Program-made: the position numbers and the translations under genes
The notes under the pieces: model-generated
What the model was told of the DNA's origin: nothing
Seen by the model: the letters and a program-made list of their open reading frames with translations, nothing else
Databases searched by the model: none
Assembly: GCF_023821985.2 (NCBI RefSeq)
Contig: NZ_CP098805.1
Span: 434,001 to 498,000, forward strand
DNA from: Dyadobacter chenhuakuii
Lineage (GTDB): Bacteria > Bacteroidota > Bacteroidia > Cytophagales > Spirosomataceae
DNA length: 64,000 nucleotides
Direction: 5' to 3'
Shown here: piece by piece, positions 1-8,510 of the stretch
Layout of the letters: each line of letters begins with the position of its first letter
Numbering within the stretch: the first letter of the stretch is position 1

Positions 1-113
1 CGCCTGATGAGATCGCCCGCACAGTGCTTTTTCTGGCTTCTGATGCAGCAAGTTTCATTACCGGAACGGAAATCAACGTGGATGGCGGTTATCATAGCTA
101 TGCACTGAAATAA
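1..113 (+). CDS. C-terminal fragment of a short-chain dehydrogenase/reductase
   Basis: Only the last 36 codons are present; the gene enters from the left edge in frame 3. The tail reads [16 protein letters not shown] followed by VDGGY, the standard C-terminal signature of classical SDR enzymes, which shapes the far side of the NAD(P)-binding fold. An NAD(P)-dependent oxidoreductase is therefore well supported at family level, but the active site and substrate specificity lie outside the window. A strong terminator starts 26 nt after the stop, so this ends a transcription unit separate from the TonB receptor that follows. Whether it belongs to the fucose pathway encoded at 6474-8496 cannot be judged. 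Confidence 0.85.
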   Translation, partial: PDEIARTVLFLASDAASFITGTEINVDGGYHSYALK

Positions 114-139
114 GTTGGCTATATCTTTCATTATGAGTT

Positions 140-167
140 AAAAAAGCGGCTATCAGCCGCTTTTTTA
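140..167 (+). terminator. Rho-independent terminator after the SDR gene
   Basis: A perfect stem AAAAAGCGGCT / AGCCGCTTTTT closes on a 3-nt loop and runs into a T tract. The A tract on the other side means it could also stop transcription from the opposite strand. It lies 26 nt after the SDR stop codon and before the next promoter. Confidence 0.85.
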
Positions 168-244
168 AGTTCCTGATAACTTCCTCACCATTCAGTGATT
201 CAAAGACAAACGCCAGTTTTATTTTTAATTAGTATAAATAATTT

Positions 245-252
245 TACTTTTG
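245..252 (+). promoter_or_regulatory. Bacteroidota -7 promoter element (TAnnTTTG) for the first TonB receptor
   Basis: TACTTTTG matches the sigma-ABfr consensus TAnnTTTG. Transcription should begin about 6-8 nt downstream, which puts the possible TTG start at 250 inside the promoter and supports the ATG at 274. The upstream -33 region is T-rich but lacks a clear TTG. Confidence 0.6.
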
Positions 253-273
253 CGAAAATTAAACGTTCGCTTG

Positions 274-2622
274 ATGAAAGTAAGATTACACTCCATACTA
301 TTCTTTTTCGCCTCTGTTTGTTCCTTCCAGCTCGCTTATGCCCAATCTGATTCGGGAGTGATCCGGGGGACCGTGATGGATAATAATAACCAGCCTATCC
401 CGTTCGCTTCTGTCGTTGTGAAAGGGACTAACATAGGCACCACTGCAAATGGTGACGGAAGTTACCGGCTTGGAAATTTGCCCAAAGGAAACGTTTCGAT
501 CAGAGCTTCTTTTATCGGATATACGATTCAGGATAAAGATATTACACTTGATCCGGGCTCGGACCAAAGCCTCGATTTTGAGCTAAAAGAAAGTTCTTCC
601 CTGCTTGATGAAGTCATTGTATCCGCAGGACGCAGGGTGGAGTCGCTGGCAGAAACGCCGTCATCTGTAACGGTTGTGAACGCAAAGGAGATCGGAGCAC
701 TTTCTACCATAAGCCCCAACATTGCCAACATTCTGGCATTTTCGGTTCCGGGTTTAGGAGCTTCTACCAATCAGACTGGTAACTCGGGGCAAACATTGCG
801 CGGTCGTAACCTGCTGGTGCTTATCGATGGCATACCGCAATCAACTCCTCTCAGGGCCGGAGGAAGGGATATCCGTTCCATTGACCCTTCGGTGATTGAG
901 CGGGTAGAGGTGATTAAAGGTGCCACGGCAATTTATGGAAACGGTGCTGATGGTGGGTTGATGAACTACATTACGAAAACCCCAAAAACAGACCGAAAAA
1001 TTGGCGGATACAGCCAGTTGAGCCTTACCGGAAACACCCGCGGAGACAGCACGCTGGGATTCCGGGCTTCACAGCAATTGTACGGGCGGGTGGCCAAGTT
1101 CGATTACGTCGTAAGCGGAATGTACGAAAAAACCGGCGTTTACCGGGATCCGAAAGGGTTAGTGATATCTCCTGATTATGGACTGGGCGAAACCAAAATA
1201 TACAATGCATTTGCGAAGGTTGGTTACAATTTTAATGCTTCCCAGCGCATTGAGGCAATGTATAATTATTACAGCTCCAATCAGCATTCGGCTTATGTTG
1301 CCAAAGCCGGCGTTTACAGAGAGTCTCCCGCGATCGGCGTATGGGGAACGCGAAAAGGAATTGACGAGGGAACCCGCTACAACCACAATGCCAATATTCA
1401 GTATACCAACAAAAATGTTATTGGCCGGACTTCTCTGACTGCCAATGTGTATTTGAAGGATTTTTGGACGGTTTATTCCAATTCAGAATCATTTTTTGGC
1501 AGCGGACAATCTGCCATCATTTCCACGAAAAAAGGTTTCAGGCTTAACCTGAACACGCCTTTCACCGTTTCGTCCAAACTGTCGGGAGACGTCACTTATG
1601 GTGTGGATATATTGAATGATAAAACTGAGCAAAATCTGGTTGACGGCCGCTCCTGGGTGCCGCGCATTAATATGAACAACCTGGCGCCCTATGCCCAGCT
1701 CACGACGCAATGGTTTGATTACCTGAACTTGAAAACAGGCTTGCGTGCTGAAAACATCAAAATGGACATTGCCGATTACGCCACGCTGGCCACAGGTCCC
1801 AATGGTGCCGGAAGTATTAATGTAACAGGTGGAAAGCTGGATTACAATGCGTTTGTATTCAATGCAGGGCTTCGGTATTCAAAGCATAAGCGCTTCAACC
1901 CATTCGTCAGCTATTCACAATCGTTCTCGATTTTTGATCTGGGCAGAATATTAAGGGCTGCGAACGAAAATACGGTGGCCGGTCTGCAAACCGAGCCGAT
2001 CATTGTGAACAATTATGAAGTCGGTTTCAGCAGTGCATTGGGGCCATTGAATGTGTCGGCTGCCTATTATTACAGCACATCGAAACTGGGTTCCAATTTA
2101 CTGCTGGTAGATGGTAAATACGTAGCAGAGCGATTGCCCGAGCGCGTTTGGGGTTACGAATTCCAGGTGGATTATCAGGTGACCAACAACTTCGTTCTGG
2201 GAGGAAACTATGCTTTCGTGGAGGGTAAAGGGGATAAGGACGGCGACGGCAATTTCAACGGCACAACCGATAAATATCTGAACTCGAACCGCATTACACC
2301 CGTGAAAATTGCGACTTACGCCAGGTACAACAAAGCCCGTTTCAATGCAGATCTGAACTGGTTATATGTAGGTAAGCGGGACCGCTTTGCTCCCAACGAA
2401 AAAGGCGTTTATCCAATCGGCGAGGGGCCCATCGAATCTTATAATACATTTAATTTGTCTTTGGGATACAAAATTACGGAAAGCCTGAAAGCTGATTTGG
2501 GTATTGAAAACTTGCTTAATACCGTTTATTACCCGGCTATCGCCCAGTTTTACGGCACAGCCATTGATTACCGGAGAGGAAACGGGCGCAGATTTAACCT
2601 TACAGTAGGATACCGGTTTTAG
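274..2622 (+). CDS. TonB-dependent receptor, iron/siderophore type
   Basis: A 782-residue outer-membrane receptor. It starts with a signal peptide ending near AYAQ, then a carboxypeptidase-regulatory-like beta-sandwich (about residues 28-110, with FIGY), a plug domain (starting around SSSLLDEVIVSAGRR and containing VLIDGIPQ and RVEVIKGATAIYG), and a 22-strand barrel ending in aromatic Phe (GYRF). The lack of SusC-type features and the pairing with a PepSY membrane protein 5 nt downstream point to ferric siderophore or other iron-chelate uptake; the ligand is not predictable. I chose ATG 274 rather than TTG 250 because a TAnnTTTG promoter element covers 245-252 and because the signal peptide begins naturally at 274. 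Confidence 0.9.
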   Translation: MKVRLHSILFFFASVCSFQLAYAQSDSGVIRGTVMDNNNQPIPFASVVVKGTNIGTTANGDGSYRLGNLPKGNVSIRASFIGYTIQDKDITLDPGSDQSLDFELKESSSLLDEVIVSAGRRVESLAETPSSVTVVNAKEIGALSTISPNIANILAFSVPGLGASTNQTGNSGQTLRGRNLLVLIDGIPQSTPLRAGGRDIRSIDPSVIERVEVIKGATAIYGNGADGGLMNYITKTPKTDRKIGGYSQLSLTGNTRGDSTLGFRASQQLYGRVAKFDYVVSGMYEKTGVYRDPKGLVISPDYGLGETKIYNAFAKVGYNFNASQRIEAMYNYYSSNQHSAYVAKAGVYRESPAIGVWGTRKGIDEGTRYNHNANIQYTNKNVIGRTSLTANVYLKDFWTVYSNSESFFGSGQSAIISTKKGFRLNLNTPFTVSSKLSGDVTYGVDILNDKTEQNLVDGRSWVPRINMNNLAPYAQLTTQWFDYLNLKTGLRAENIKMDIADYATLATGPNGAGSINVTGGKLDYNAFVFNAGLRYSKHKRFNPFVSYSQSFSIFDLGRILRAANENTVAGLQTEPIIVNNYEVGFSSALGPLNVSAAYYYSTSKLGSNLLLVDGKYVAERLPERVWGYEFQVDYQVTNNFVLGGNYAFVEGKGDKDGDGNFNGTTDKYLNSNRITPVKIATYARYNKARFNADLNWLYVGKRDRFAPNEKGVYPIGEGPIESYNTFNLSLGYKITESLKADLGIENLLNTVYYPAIAQFYGTAIDYRRGNGRRFNLTVGYRF

Positions 2623-2627
2623 CGAAT

Positions 2628-3797
2628 ATGAAATTTAAAAAAGTGGTCAGCTTTTTACACCTTTGGCTCGGACTTGTGTCCGGGCTTTTTGTGTTTTTGA
2701 TTGCTGTCAGCGGCTGCCTCTATGTTTTTGCCGACGAGCTCAAACCCATCGTTTACCGGGAGCGTCTTTTTGTTACCCCGGAAAATAAAGAAAAGCTCCC
2801 TTTGACCCAACTGCTGAGCATTGCCCAAAATACGCTCGGGAAGGACAAAATCATCACGCGGATCGAAATGGCCAACGCGCCCGACCGATCGGTAACATTC
2901 CGGTCACAAAAGAATAATCCCGAAGGATTGACGCACTGGGACTATTTCGAATATTATTACCGGGTATATATCAACCCTTATTCAGGGAAAGTTATTTATG
3001 TGGAAGACTCAAAAAACGAATTTTTTCAGCTCGTACTGGCATTGCACATGCGAATGTTATTTGGTGAAAAAGTAGGGCATTACGTGGTCGGATATTCGGT
3101 GTTGAGCTTTGTAATTATATTGATTTCCGGCTTTATTCTCTGGTTTCCCAAGAAATGGACAGTCAAAAGCATCAAGAACCATTTCACTGTTAAATGGAGC
3201 GCAAAATGGAAAAGACTAAATTACGACCTGCACCAGATCCTTGGACTTTATGCATTCATTATTCTGTTACTAACGTCCCTGACAGGCCTCGTCTGGGCAT
3301 TTGACTGGATGCAGGATTCTGTGCGTTTTGTAGCGAATGGCGGGAAAAATATAGAAAAGCCCGCCCTTCTGGTTTCAGATACATTGCAGCCGCAAGCTGT
3401 TTCCGGGTTGGATAAGGCATTCACAGTGACCGCCGCTGGCTACCCGGATGCATATGCTTATCTGGTATTATTACCTGCCAAAGCCACGTCTACGATTAAT
3501 ACACTGGTCTATAAAAAAGACTGGAACCGCTTCGACCGCCTGCTGATCGTATATGACCGTTATTCTGGCAGAATGCTTTCCAACACCTCCTTTCAGGATC
3601 TGAATAACGGCGACAAGGCCTATCAGTTAAATTTCGACTTGCACACCGGCGCATACATGGGTTTATTTGGTAAAATCCTATCATTCCTCGCCGCCCTGGC
3701 CTGCTCCATATTACCCGTCACCGGCTTTTACATCTGGTGGAACAAAAAGAAAAAGAAGAAGTCACCACTGCAAGTACAATTGGCGGATCGGTCGTAG
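2628..3797 (+). CDS. PepSY-associated transmembrane protein (putative iron reductase partner)
   Basis: 389 residues with four predicted membrane helices: one at the N terminus (HLWLGLVSGLFVFLIAVSG), two around residues 160-225, and one near the C terminus before a Lys-rich tail. The N-terminal KVVSFLHLWLGL, the WFPKKW segment after helix 2 and the internal LHQILGLY are hallmarks of the PepSY_TM family (PiuB-like), whose members sit beside siderophore receptors. The role usually proposed is inner-membrane ferric-siderophore reduction; that is an inference from the family. The gene starts 5 nt after the TonB receptor stop, so the two are almost certainly co-transcribed. A paralogous receptor/PepSY pair lies at 23864-27403. 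Confidence 0.85.
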   Translation: MKFKKVVSFLHLWLGLVSGLFVFLIAVSGCLYVFADELKPIVYRERLFVTPENKEKLPLTQLLSIAQNTLGKDKIITRIEMANAPDRSVTFRSQKNNPEGLTHWDYFEYYYRVYINPYSGKVIYVEDSKNEFFQLVLALHMRMLFGEKVGHYVVGYSVLSFVIILISGFILWFPKKWTVKSIKNHFTVKWSAKWKRLNYDLHQILGLYAFIILLLTSLTGLVWAFDWMQDSVRFVANGGKNIEKPALLVSDTLQPQAVSGLDKAFTVTAAGYPDAYAYLVLLPAKATSTINTLVYKKDWNRFDRLLIVYDRYSGRMLSNTSFQDLNNGDKAYQLNFDLHTGAYMGLFGKILSFLAALACSILPVTGFYIWWNKKKKKKSPLQVQLADRS

Positions 3798-3830
3798 CGG
3801 AGCAAACACCGGAAAGTCCATCCGCTTTTT
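3796..3830 (+). terminator. Possible weak terminator after the receptor/PepSY operon
   Basis: A 6-bp stem AGCGGA / TCCGCT with a long (19 nt) loop runs into five T residues. It begins at the end of the PepSY stop codon. The long loop makes it a weak candidate. Confidence 0.35.
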
Positions 3831-3886
3831 CTCTCCCTAAGCTTAAAATGCCTCACTCCATCATGTGTCCTTTCGAGTGCATGATG

Positions 3887-3894
3887 TAACTTTG
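3887..3894 (+). promoter_or_regulatory. -7 promoter element (TAnnTTTG) for the OmpA-family gene
   Basis: TAACTTTG is an exact match to TAnnTTTG, 38 nt before the ATG at 3933, with TTT at 3871-3873 as a degenerate -33 region. It makes the OmpA gene its own transcription unit. Confidence 0.55.
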
Positions 3895-3932
3895 ATGCTA
3901 CTCTGTAATGCTTATCCCTTTTTGATTATCAA

Positions 3933-5249
3933 ATGAAACAAATTCTTATCATCGTTCTGCTTTGCTTTTCTTGCCTGACTTGCCCTGCTCAACTTTTAGA
4001 CCGTATCAAAAACAGAGTGGAGCAAAAGGCTGTCGACCAGATTGACCAGTCGATTGATAAGGCTTTGCAAAAAAAGAAAAATAAGGATAATACCACTGCT
4101 CAGGACACTGCAGCTTCACCTGCCTCAGTGCCTGCCAGCCAGCCAACGGACGCGGCATCACAGGCTGTGAAAGCAGATGCGTCCCGGCCTGCTGCCGCTG
4201 CCGTACAAACAAGTCAGGATATCACAGCCTATTCCCGCTTTGATTTTGTGCCCGGCGATAAGATCATTATGTATGAAGATTTTACCCAGGATGCAGTAGG
4301 GGACTTTCCTGCAAACTGGAATACGCGGTCGGGCGCGGACCTGGTGAACATTGCTGGCCGTGAGGGCAAATGGCTTCGACTGAACCAGGACGGGGTTTTT
4401 TATCCGGAAAACCTCACCAGCAATTTGCCCGATAACTTCACGCTGCAATTGGACCTGATCGCAAACAAGGACGTAGCCAATATCGGTGAGTTCATGATCA
4501 GCCTGATGCAGACCAGCGACACGGATCAAAAATTTGCATGGGGCGAGTCAAATCAAGTCTCGGCGCCCAGTTTTAAGATTATTTTTCAACCCAATTCCTC
4601 TGAAAAAGGCAGCCTGGACTATTCAACGAATCTGATCGGCAATCAGCATAAGTATGGTGTGCCCGAATTCAATACGGTGAAAAATGCGACAAAGGTTTCT
4701 ATTTGGCGGCAAAAGCAGCGCATCCGCGTTTACCTGGACAGTACAAAGGTGTTGGACCTGCCGCGAGCTCTCAACGCTGCTGAGCCATTGAATTCATTGG
4801 TTTTTGCCGCAGATAATCCTGATTTTAACCAAAAAGGCGGCGCATTTTTCCTGGGAAATATTCAGTTGGCTGTCGGTGCTGCTGATACGCGTAACAAATT
4901 GCTGAGTGAAGGTAAATTCGTCACCCGCGGCATCCGCTTTGCTGTGAATAGCGACCAAGTTCTTCCGCAATCTTACGGCAGTCTGAAAGAAATCGCGCAG
5001 GTTTTACAGGAAAACGCCTCGCTCCGCGTCCGCATTATAGGCCACACGGATTCGGATGGCGATGAAAACACCAATGAGAGCCTTTCCAAAAAACGAGCAG
5101 ATGCTGTTAAAGAGGCGCTCGCCAAAAATTTCGGTATCGATGTTTCAAGACTGGAGACCGACGGAAAAGGAAAAGCCCAGCCTGTCGACTCCAACGACAC
5201 AGCTGTCGGAAAGGCCAACAATCGCCGGGTTGAGTTTATAATGCTGTAA
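3933..5249 (+). CDS. OmpA-family outer membrane protein with extra N-terminal domain
   Basis: 438 residues. An N-terminal signal peptide (ILIIVLLCFSCLTCPAQ) is followed by a charged helical stretch (Gln/Lys/Asp rich), an Ala/Pro/Gln linker (about residues 50-100), a central beta-rich domain (about 110-310; FTQDAVGDFPANWN, a jelly-roll/lectin-like pattern) and a C-terminal OmpA-like peptidoglycan-binding domain (about 325-438; IIGHTDSDGDENTNESLS, KKRADAVKEAL, NNRRVEF). The OmpA domain should bind diaminopimelate in peptidoglycan, tethering the envelope. There is no N-terminal OmpA beta barrel, so this is a periplasmic anchor rather than a porin. It stands alone between the iron operon and the fucose regulator, with its own -7 element. 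Confidence 0.85.
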   Translation: MKQILIIVLLCFSCLTCPAQLLDRIKNRVEQKAVDQIDQSIDKALQKKKNKDNTTAQDTAASPASVPASQPTDAASQAVKADASRPAAAAVQTSQDITAYSRFDFVPGDKIIMYEDFTQDAVGDFPANWNTRSGADLVNIAGREGKWLRLNQDGVFYPENLTSNLPDNFTLQLDLIANKDVANIGEFMISLMQTSDTDQKFAWGESNQVSAPSFKIIFQPNSSEKGSLDYSTNLIGNQHKYGVPEFNTVKNATKVSIWRQKQRIRVYLDSTKVLDLPRALNAAEPLNSLVFAADNPDFNQKGGAFFLGNIQLAVGAADTRNKLLSEGKFVTRGIRFAVNSDQVLPQSYGSLKEIAQVLQENASLRVRIIGHTDSDGDENTNESLSKKRADAVKEALAKNFGIDVSRLETDGKGKAQPVDSNDTAVGKANNRRVEFIML

Positions 5250-5305
5250 ATCTTGTTTGGCAACTCGCAAACTGGGTGGGTCCGGGTTGCTGGCGCAGTT
5301 GCGCA

Positions 5306-6247
5306 TCAGCCTACTTTCCGGGCGGTCAGCCTGTATTGCTCGGGGCTTTGGCCCATGTTTTTTTTGAATACCCTTGAAAAATAGAAGGGGTCGTCGTAGC
5401 CCAGGTGCAAAGCAATTTCTTTGATCTTTGCTTCATTGGCATAGATCAGCTGACAAGCTTTCTGCATTTTCAAATGAATAAAATAATCCACCGGCGCTAT
5501 GCCTGTGCCCTTGCGAAAGAGCATTGAAAAATGCGAGCAGGAGAGCTGGTGCTTGTTTGCCATATCTTCTACCGACAATTTCTTATCCAGATGCAGGCGC
5601 ATATGGGTGATCGTGTCCGTGATCATGTCCGCCTTTTCGGTATGCTCGGCAGCGAGGTGTTTTTCGGGAAAGAGGAACATGGCCATAAAATATTGCAGGC
5701 ACATGGTGGCATTGGCCAGGTTTTCCAGGCTGTAACCCATTTCCAGACTCTGATAGATCCGGTGCCAGGTGTCGGGCACTTTTTCATTGAAGATCAGGTT
5801 AGCAGGTCCTTTTTGAGGCAGGATCTGTAAGGTTTCGTTAAAATGATCAATGGCGCTGCCGGTAAAATGTATCCAGTAAATCGTCCACGGGTCCTCGTGG
5901 TCGGCCCAGTAACGTATATATTGATCAGTCGCCGGCAGCATAATGTATTGATTGGCCGTGACCTCAAATTTCTTATCGGCGATCACATAATGTCCCTTTC
6001 CCTGAACGCAGTAGATCAGGATATTATCCTCGCAGCCTTTGCGCCGCTCGCGGTAATGAAAAAGGGCTTTGGGAAAATAGCCGATATGCGTAATGTACAG
6101 GTGGAAAAGGGCAGGGTTCTTGTGGACCACATCGCGCAGAATTCCCGGTGGCAGGCTGATCAGCTTTTCCCCGTCAAATCCATCCCGCCTTCTGAAACTG
6201 CTGCTCATAACTTCTGTTGATTTGTAATCGTATTTTCCATTATACAT
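5306..6247 (-). CDS. AraC-family transcriptional regulator, likely of the fucose locus
   Basis: 313 residues. The N-terminal half is a cupin-like ligand-binding domain (IYCVQGKGHYVIADKKFEV, ..MLPATDQYIRYW), and the last ~100 residues form two helix-turn-helix motifs ending in the AraC signature (IALHLGYDDPFYFSRVFKKN, GQSPEQYR). This arrangement matches RhaS/AraC-type sugar-responsive activators. It is transcribed divergently from the SDR/fuconate dehydratase/symporter genes across a 226-bp shared region, which suggests that it senses L-fucose or a breakdown product and controls that operon. The regulatory link is inferred from position. Confidence 0.88.
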   Translation of the reverse strand: MYNGKYDYKSTEVMSSSFRRRDGFDGEKLISLPPGILRDVVHKNPALFHLYITHIGYFPKALFHYRERRKGCEDNILIYCVQGKGHYVIADKKFEVTANQYIMLPATDQYIRYWADHEDPWTIYWIHFTGSAIDHFNETLQILPQKGPANLIFNEKVPDTWHRIYQSLEMGYSLENLANATMCLQYFMAMFLFPEKHLAAEHTEKADMITDTITHMRLHLDKKLSVEDMANKHQLSCSHFSMLFRKGTGIAPVDYFIHLKMQKACQLIYANEAKIKEIALHLGYDDPFYFSRVFKKNMGQSPEQYRLTARKVG

Positions 6248-6399
6248 GAAGACAAAGTGCGATAATAGGCAATTTTATATCATTATTAAAAATAAATCGG
6301 GATTGGATTGTAATTAACGATGGATAACAAAACTGCTTGATCATAGCATCGTCCATGAAAATAAACGGATGCTCTATATGTAACACCTGAATGCTCAAC

Positions 6400-6407
6400 T
6401 ACTTTTG
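6400..6407 (+). promoter_or_regulatory. -7 promoter element (TAnnTTTG) for the fucose catabolic operon
   Basis: TACTTTTG matches TAnnTTTG and lies 66 nt before the SDR start. No clear -33 TTG is visible, as expected of an activator-dependent promoter. An inverted repeat AGCATC / GATGCT spans 6345-6373 just upstream and is a candidate site for the divergent AraC regulator. Confidence 0.5.
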
Positions 6408-6473
6408 GCACATCAAACAGCGACCGACTTGCGCTGCAAATTTTTGATCCTATGCATTTACATTCTATAAATT

Positions 6474-7274
6474 ATGTTGCTATTAGCCGATAAAGTCGTT
6501 TTTTTAACGGGAGGGACCGAAGGGATAGGGTTTGAATGTGCCAAAGCATACCAGCAGGCAGGCGCCCGCTTATGCATCATCAGCAACGATTCAGAAAGCA
6601 TTCACCGTGCAAAAACGCAGTTGGAAAGCAATGCAACCGTGTTTTTCCTTGCCGATGTTGCCAATGCTGCACAGGTGCAGAAAGCCATCGCGCATTGCCT
6701 TGCAGTGTTTGGTAAAATAGATGTTATTCACAATAATGCAGGCATTTCGAGTCCTTCCAAAGCGTTGCATGAGACTACTGAGCAGGAGTGGAAAAAACTG
6801 TTTGAAGTAAATGTAGGCGGCATTCATCATACGACATTACATGGCATCGAAGCCCTTAAAAAATCCGGTGGGAGCATCCTGAATACGGGGAGTCTCGTGG
6901 GAGAGATAGGGCAGGAAATCCATGCGGCATACACGGCTACAAAGGGTGCGGTAAATGCGCTTACAAAGTCCATGGCGCTGGACTATGCACCTTTCGGTAT
7001 CCGCGTTAATGCTGTTGCGCCTGCGGGTGTCATCACGCCACTTTTGCGGAGTTGGAGCCAGCAGCAGCCCGATCCTGATTTGGCAGAGGAGTATCTCAAC
7101 AACATTCACGCGCTGGGCTATTGTCCTGAGGGCGACGTGATTGCAGACGCCTGCCTGTTCCTGATCTCAGATATGGCCAGGTTTATCACAGGTTGCATTC
7201 TGCCCGTAAGCGGCGGTGCCGAACTGGGTTATAAGAAGCTTTCCAGCAAACAGAACCATTTTCATGATCTATAA
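6474..7274 (+). CDS. SDR oxidoreductase, probable L-fucose pathway dehydrogenase
   Basis: 266 residues, a classical short-chain dehydrogenase: NAD(P)-binding TGGTEGIG (residues 12-19), NNAG, catalytic Ser in NTGS and YTATK (Tyr153, Lys157). The gene overlaps the L-fuconate dehydratase start by 11 nt, so the two are translationally coupled. In the oxidative L-fucose route, SDR enzymes act either as L-fucose 1-dehydrogenase or as 2-keto-3-deoxy-L-fuconate dehydrogenase; the sequence alone does not separate the two. The lactonase and the final hydrolase of that route are not in this window. The family is certain, the substrate is inferred from the neighbour. Confidence 0.85.
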   Translation: MLLLADKVVFLTGGTEGIGFECAKAYQQAGARLCIISNDSESIHRAKTQLESNATVFFLADVANAAQVQKAIAHCLAVFGKIDVIHNNAGISSPSKALHETTEQEWKKLFEVNVGGIHHTTLHGIEALKKSGGSILNTGSLVGEIGQEIHAAYTATKGAVNALTKSMALDYAPFGIRVNAVAPAGVITPLLRSWSQQQPDPDLAEEYLNNIHALGYCPEGDVIADACLFLISDMARFITGCILPVSGGAELGYKKLSSKQNHFHDL

Positions 7275-8496
7275 AATAGCAGTAAAAGACGCCCGTTACC
7301 CGCTCGACGGCAGCGCAGGAAGCGACGCCATTCACCGCGATCCTATTTATTCCTATGCCGTTACCGAGCTTGTCGACGACAGCGGCGTTACAGGGACTGG
7401 CTTTGCATTCACATTAGGCGAAGGAAATCAGCTTGTTTGCCAGGCCGCGCAGTATTATGCCCAGAAGCTGGTTGGGAAGGGCATTGAAGAAATAATGGCC
7501 GACTTTGGCGTTTTATTCAGGCAATTGTCTGATGATCAGCAGTTTCGATGGCTTGGGCCGCATAAAGGCGTCGTGCACCTGGCGCTGGCTTCTGTTACCA
7601 ATGCTTGTTACGATCTTTGGGCAAAAAGACGCGGTGTGCCGCTATGGAAACTGCTCACCAGTCTTTCGCCCGAAGCCATCGTAAACACGCTGGACTTTTC
7701 GTATCTGGAAGACGAGCTCACCAGGGAGCAGGCAATCAGTCTTTTAACAATGGAGCAGGCAAGCAAAGCAGACCGGGAAAGCATTCTGAAAACAGGATAT
7801 CCCGGTTACGACACTTCGATTGGCTGGTTCAACTATTCCGATGAAAAGGTGCGTGAAAACTGCAAAAAGGCCTTAGCCGATGGTTTTACAGCCATGAAGC
7901 TGAAAGTAGGATCCGCCGATCCCGCGCGCGACATCCGGCGCGCCCACATTGTACGTGAAGTTGCCGGAGATCATGTGAAAGTAATGCTCGACGCCAACCA
8001 GCAATGGAACCTGCCGGACGCGATCCCGATTTGCAAGGACCTGGCAACAATGAACCCTTACTGGATCGAGGAACCCACGCACCCCGACGACATTCTGGCG
8101 CACCGGACACTGGCGAAGGAAATTGCGCCTGTGAAGCTTGCCCTGGGCGAGCACGTTCCTAATAAGGTGATTTTTAAAAACTATCTGCAAGCGCAAGCAG
8201 CCGCATTTGTCCAGGTGGATGCCGTGCGCGTCGGCGGTGTCAGCGAGTTCCTGACGATCAGTTTGTTGTGTAAAAAATTTGGCATTCCTGTCGTGCCGCA
8301 TGTGGGTGATATGGGGCAGCTGCACCAGCATTTGGTGTTGTATAATCACATTGCGATGGGACATGAAGCATTATTTTTGGAGCATATTCCGCATTTGCAA
8401 AAACACTTTGTGCATCCCGCCCGCATTCAAAACGGCGTTTATGAAACACCGCAGGAACCTGGCAGCAGCTGCGACCTGATCGCTTTGCGTAACTAG
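7264..8496 (+). CDS. fucD: L-fuconate dehydratase (enolase superfamily)
   Basis: 410 residues. The enzyme removes water from L-fuconate to give 2-keto-3-deoxy-L-fuconate in the cytoplasm. The N-terminal capping domain has the FucD-typical stretch DGSAGSDAIHRDPIYSYAV and later FRWLGPHKGV; the barrel carries the whole mandelate-racemase-group active site: Lys212/Lys214 in KLKVG, metal ligands Asp243 (LDAN), Glu269 (IEEP) and Glu296 (GEH), and His346 (VPHVG). These line up in order and spacing with the characterised Xanthomonas enzyme as I recall it. The ATG at 7264 was chosen over an in-frame upstream start at 7216 because it begins the conserved MIYKIAVKDARYP and gives an 11-nt overlap with the SDR gene. 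Confidence 0.92.
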   Translation: MIYKIAVKDARYPLDGSAGSDAIHRDPIYSYAVTELVDDSGVTGTGFAFTLGEGNQLVCQAAQYYAQKLVGKGIEEIMADFGVLFRQLSDDQQFRWLGPHKGVVHLALASVTNACYDLWAKRRGVPLWKLLTSLSPEAIVNTLDFSYLEDELTREQAISLLTMEQASKADRESILKTGYPGYDTSIGWFNYSDEKVRENCKKALADGFTAMKLKVGSADPARDIRRAHIVREVAGDHVKVMLDANQQWNLPDAIPICKDLATMNPYWIEEPTHPDDILAHRTLAKEIAPVKLALGEHVPNKVIFKNYLQAQAAAFVQVDAVRVGGVSEFLTISLLCKKFGIPVVPHVGDMGQLHQHLVLYNHIAMGHEALFLEHIPHLQKHFVHPARIQNGVYETPQEPGSSCDLIALRN

Positions 8497-8510
8497 TCCA
8501 TTTATTTCCG

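Noticed and set aside
250..273. TTG start for the first TonB receptor
   Set aside because: The triplet lies inside the -7 promoter element, and ATG 274 begins a normal signal peptide.
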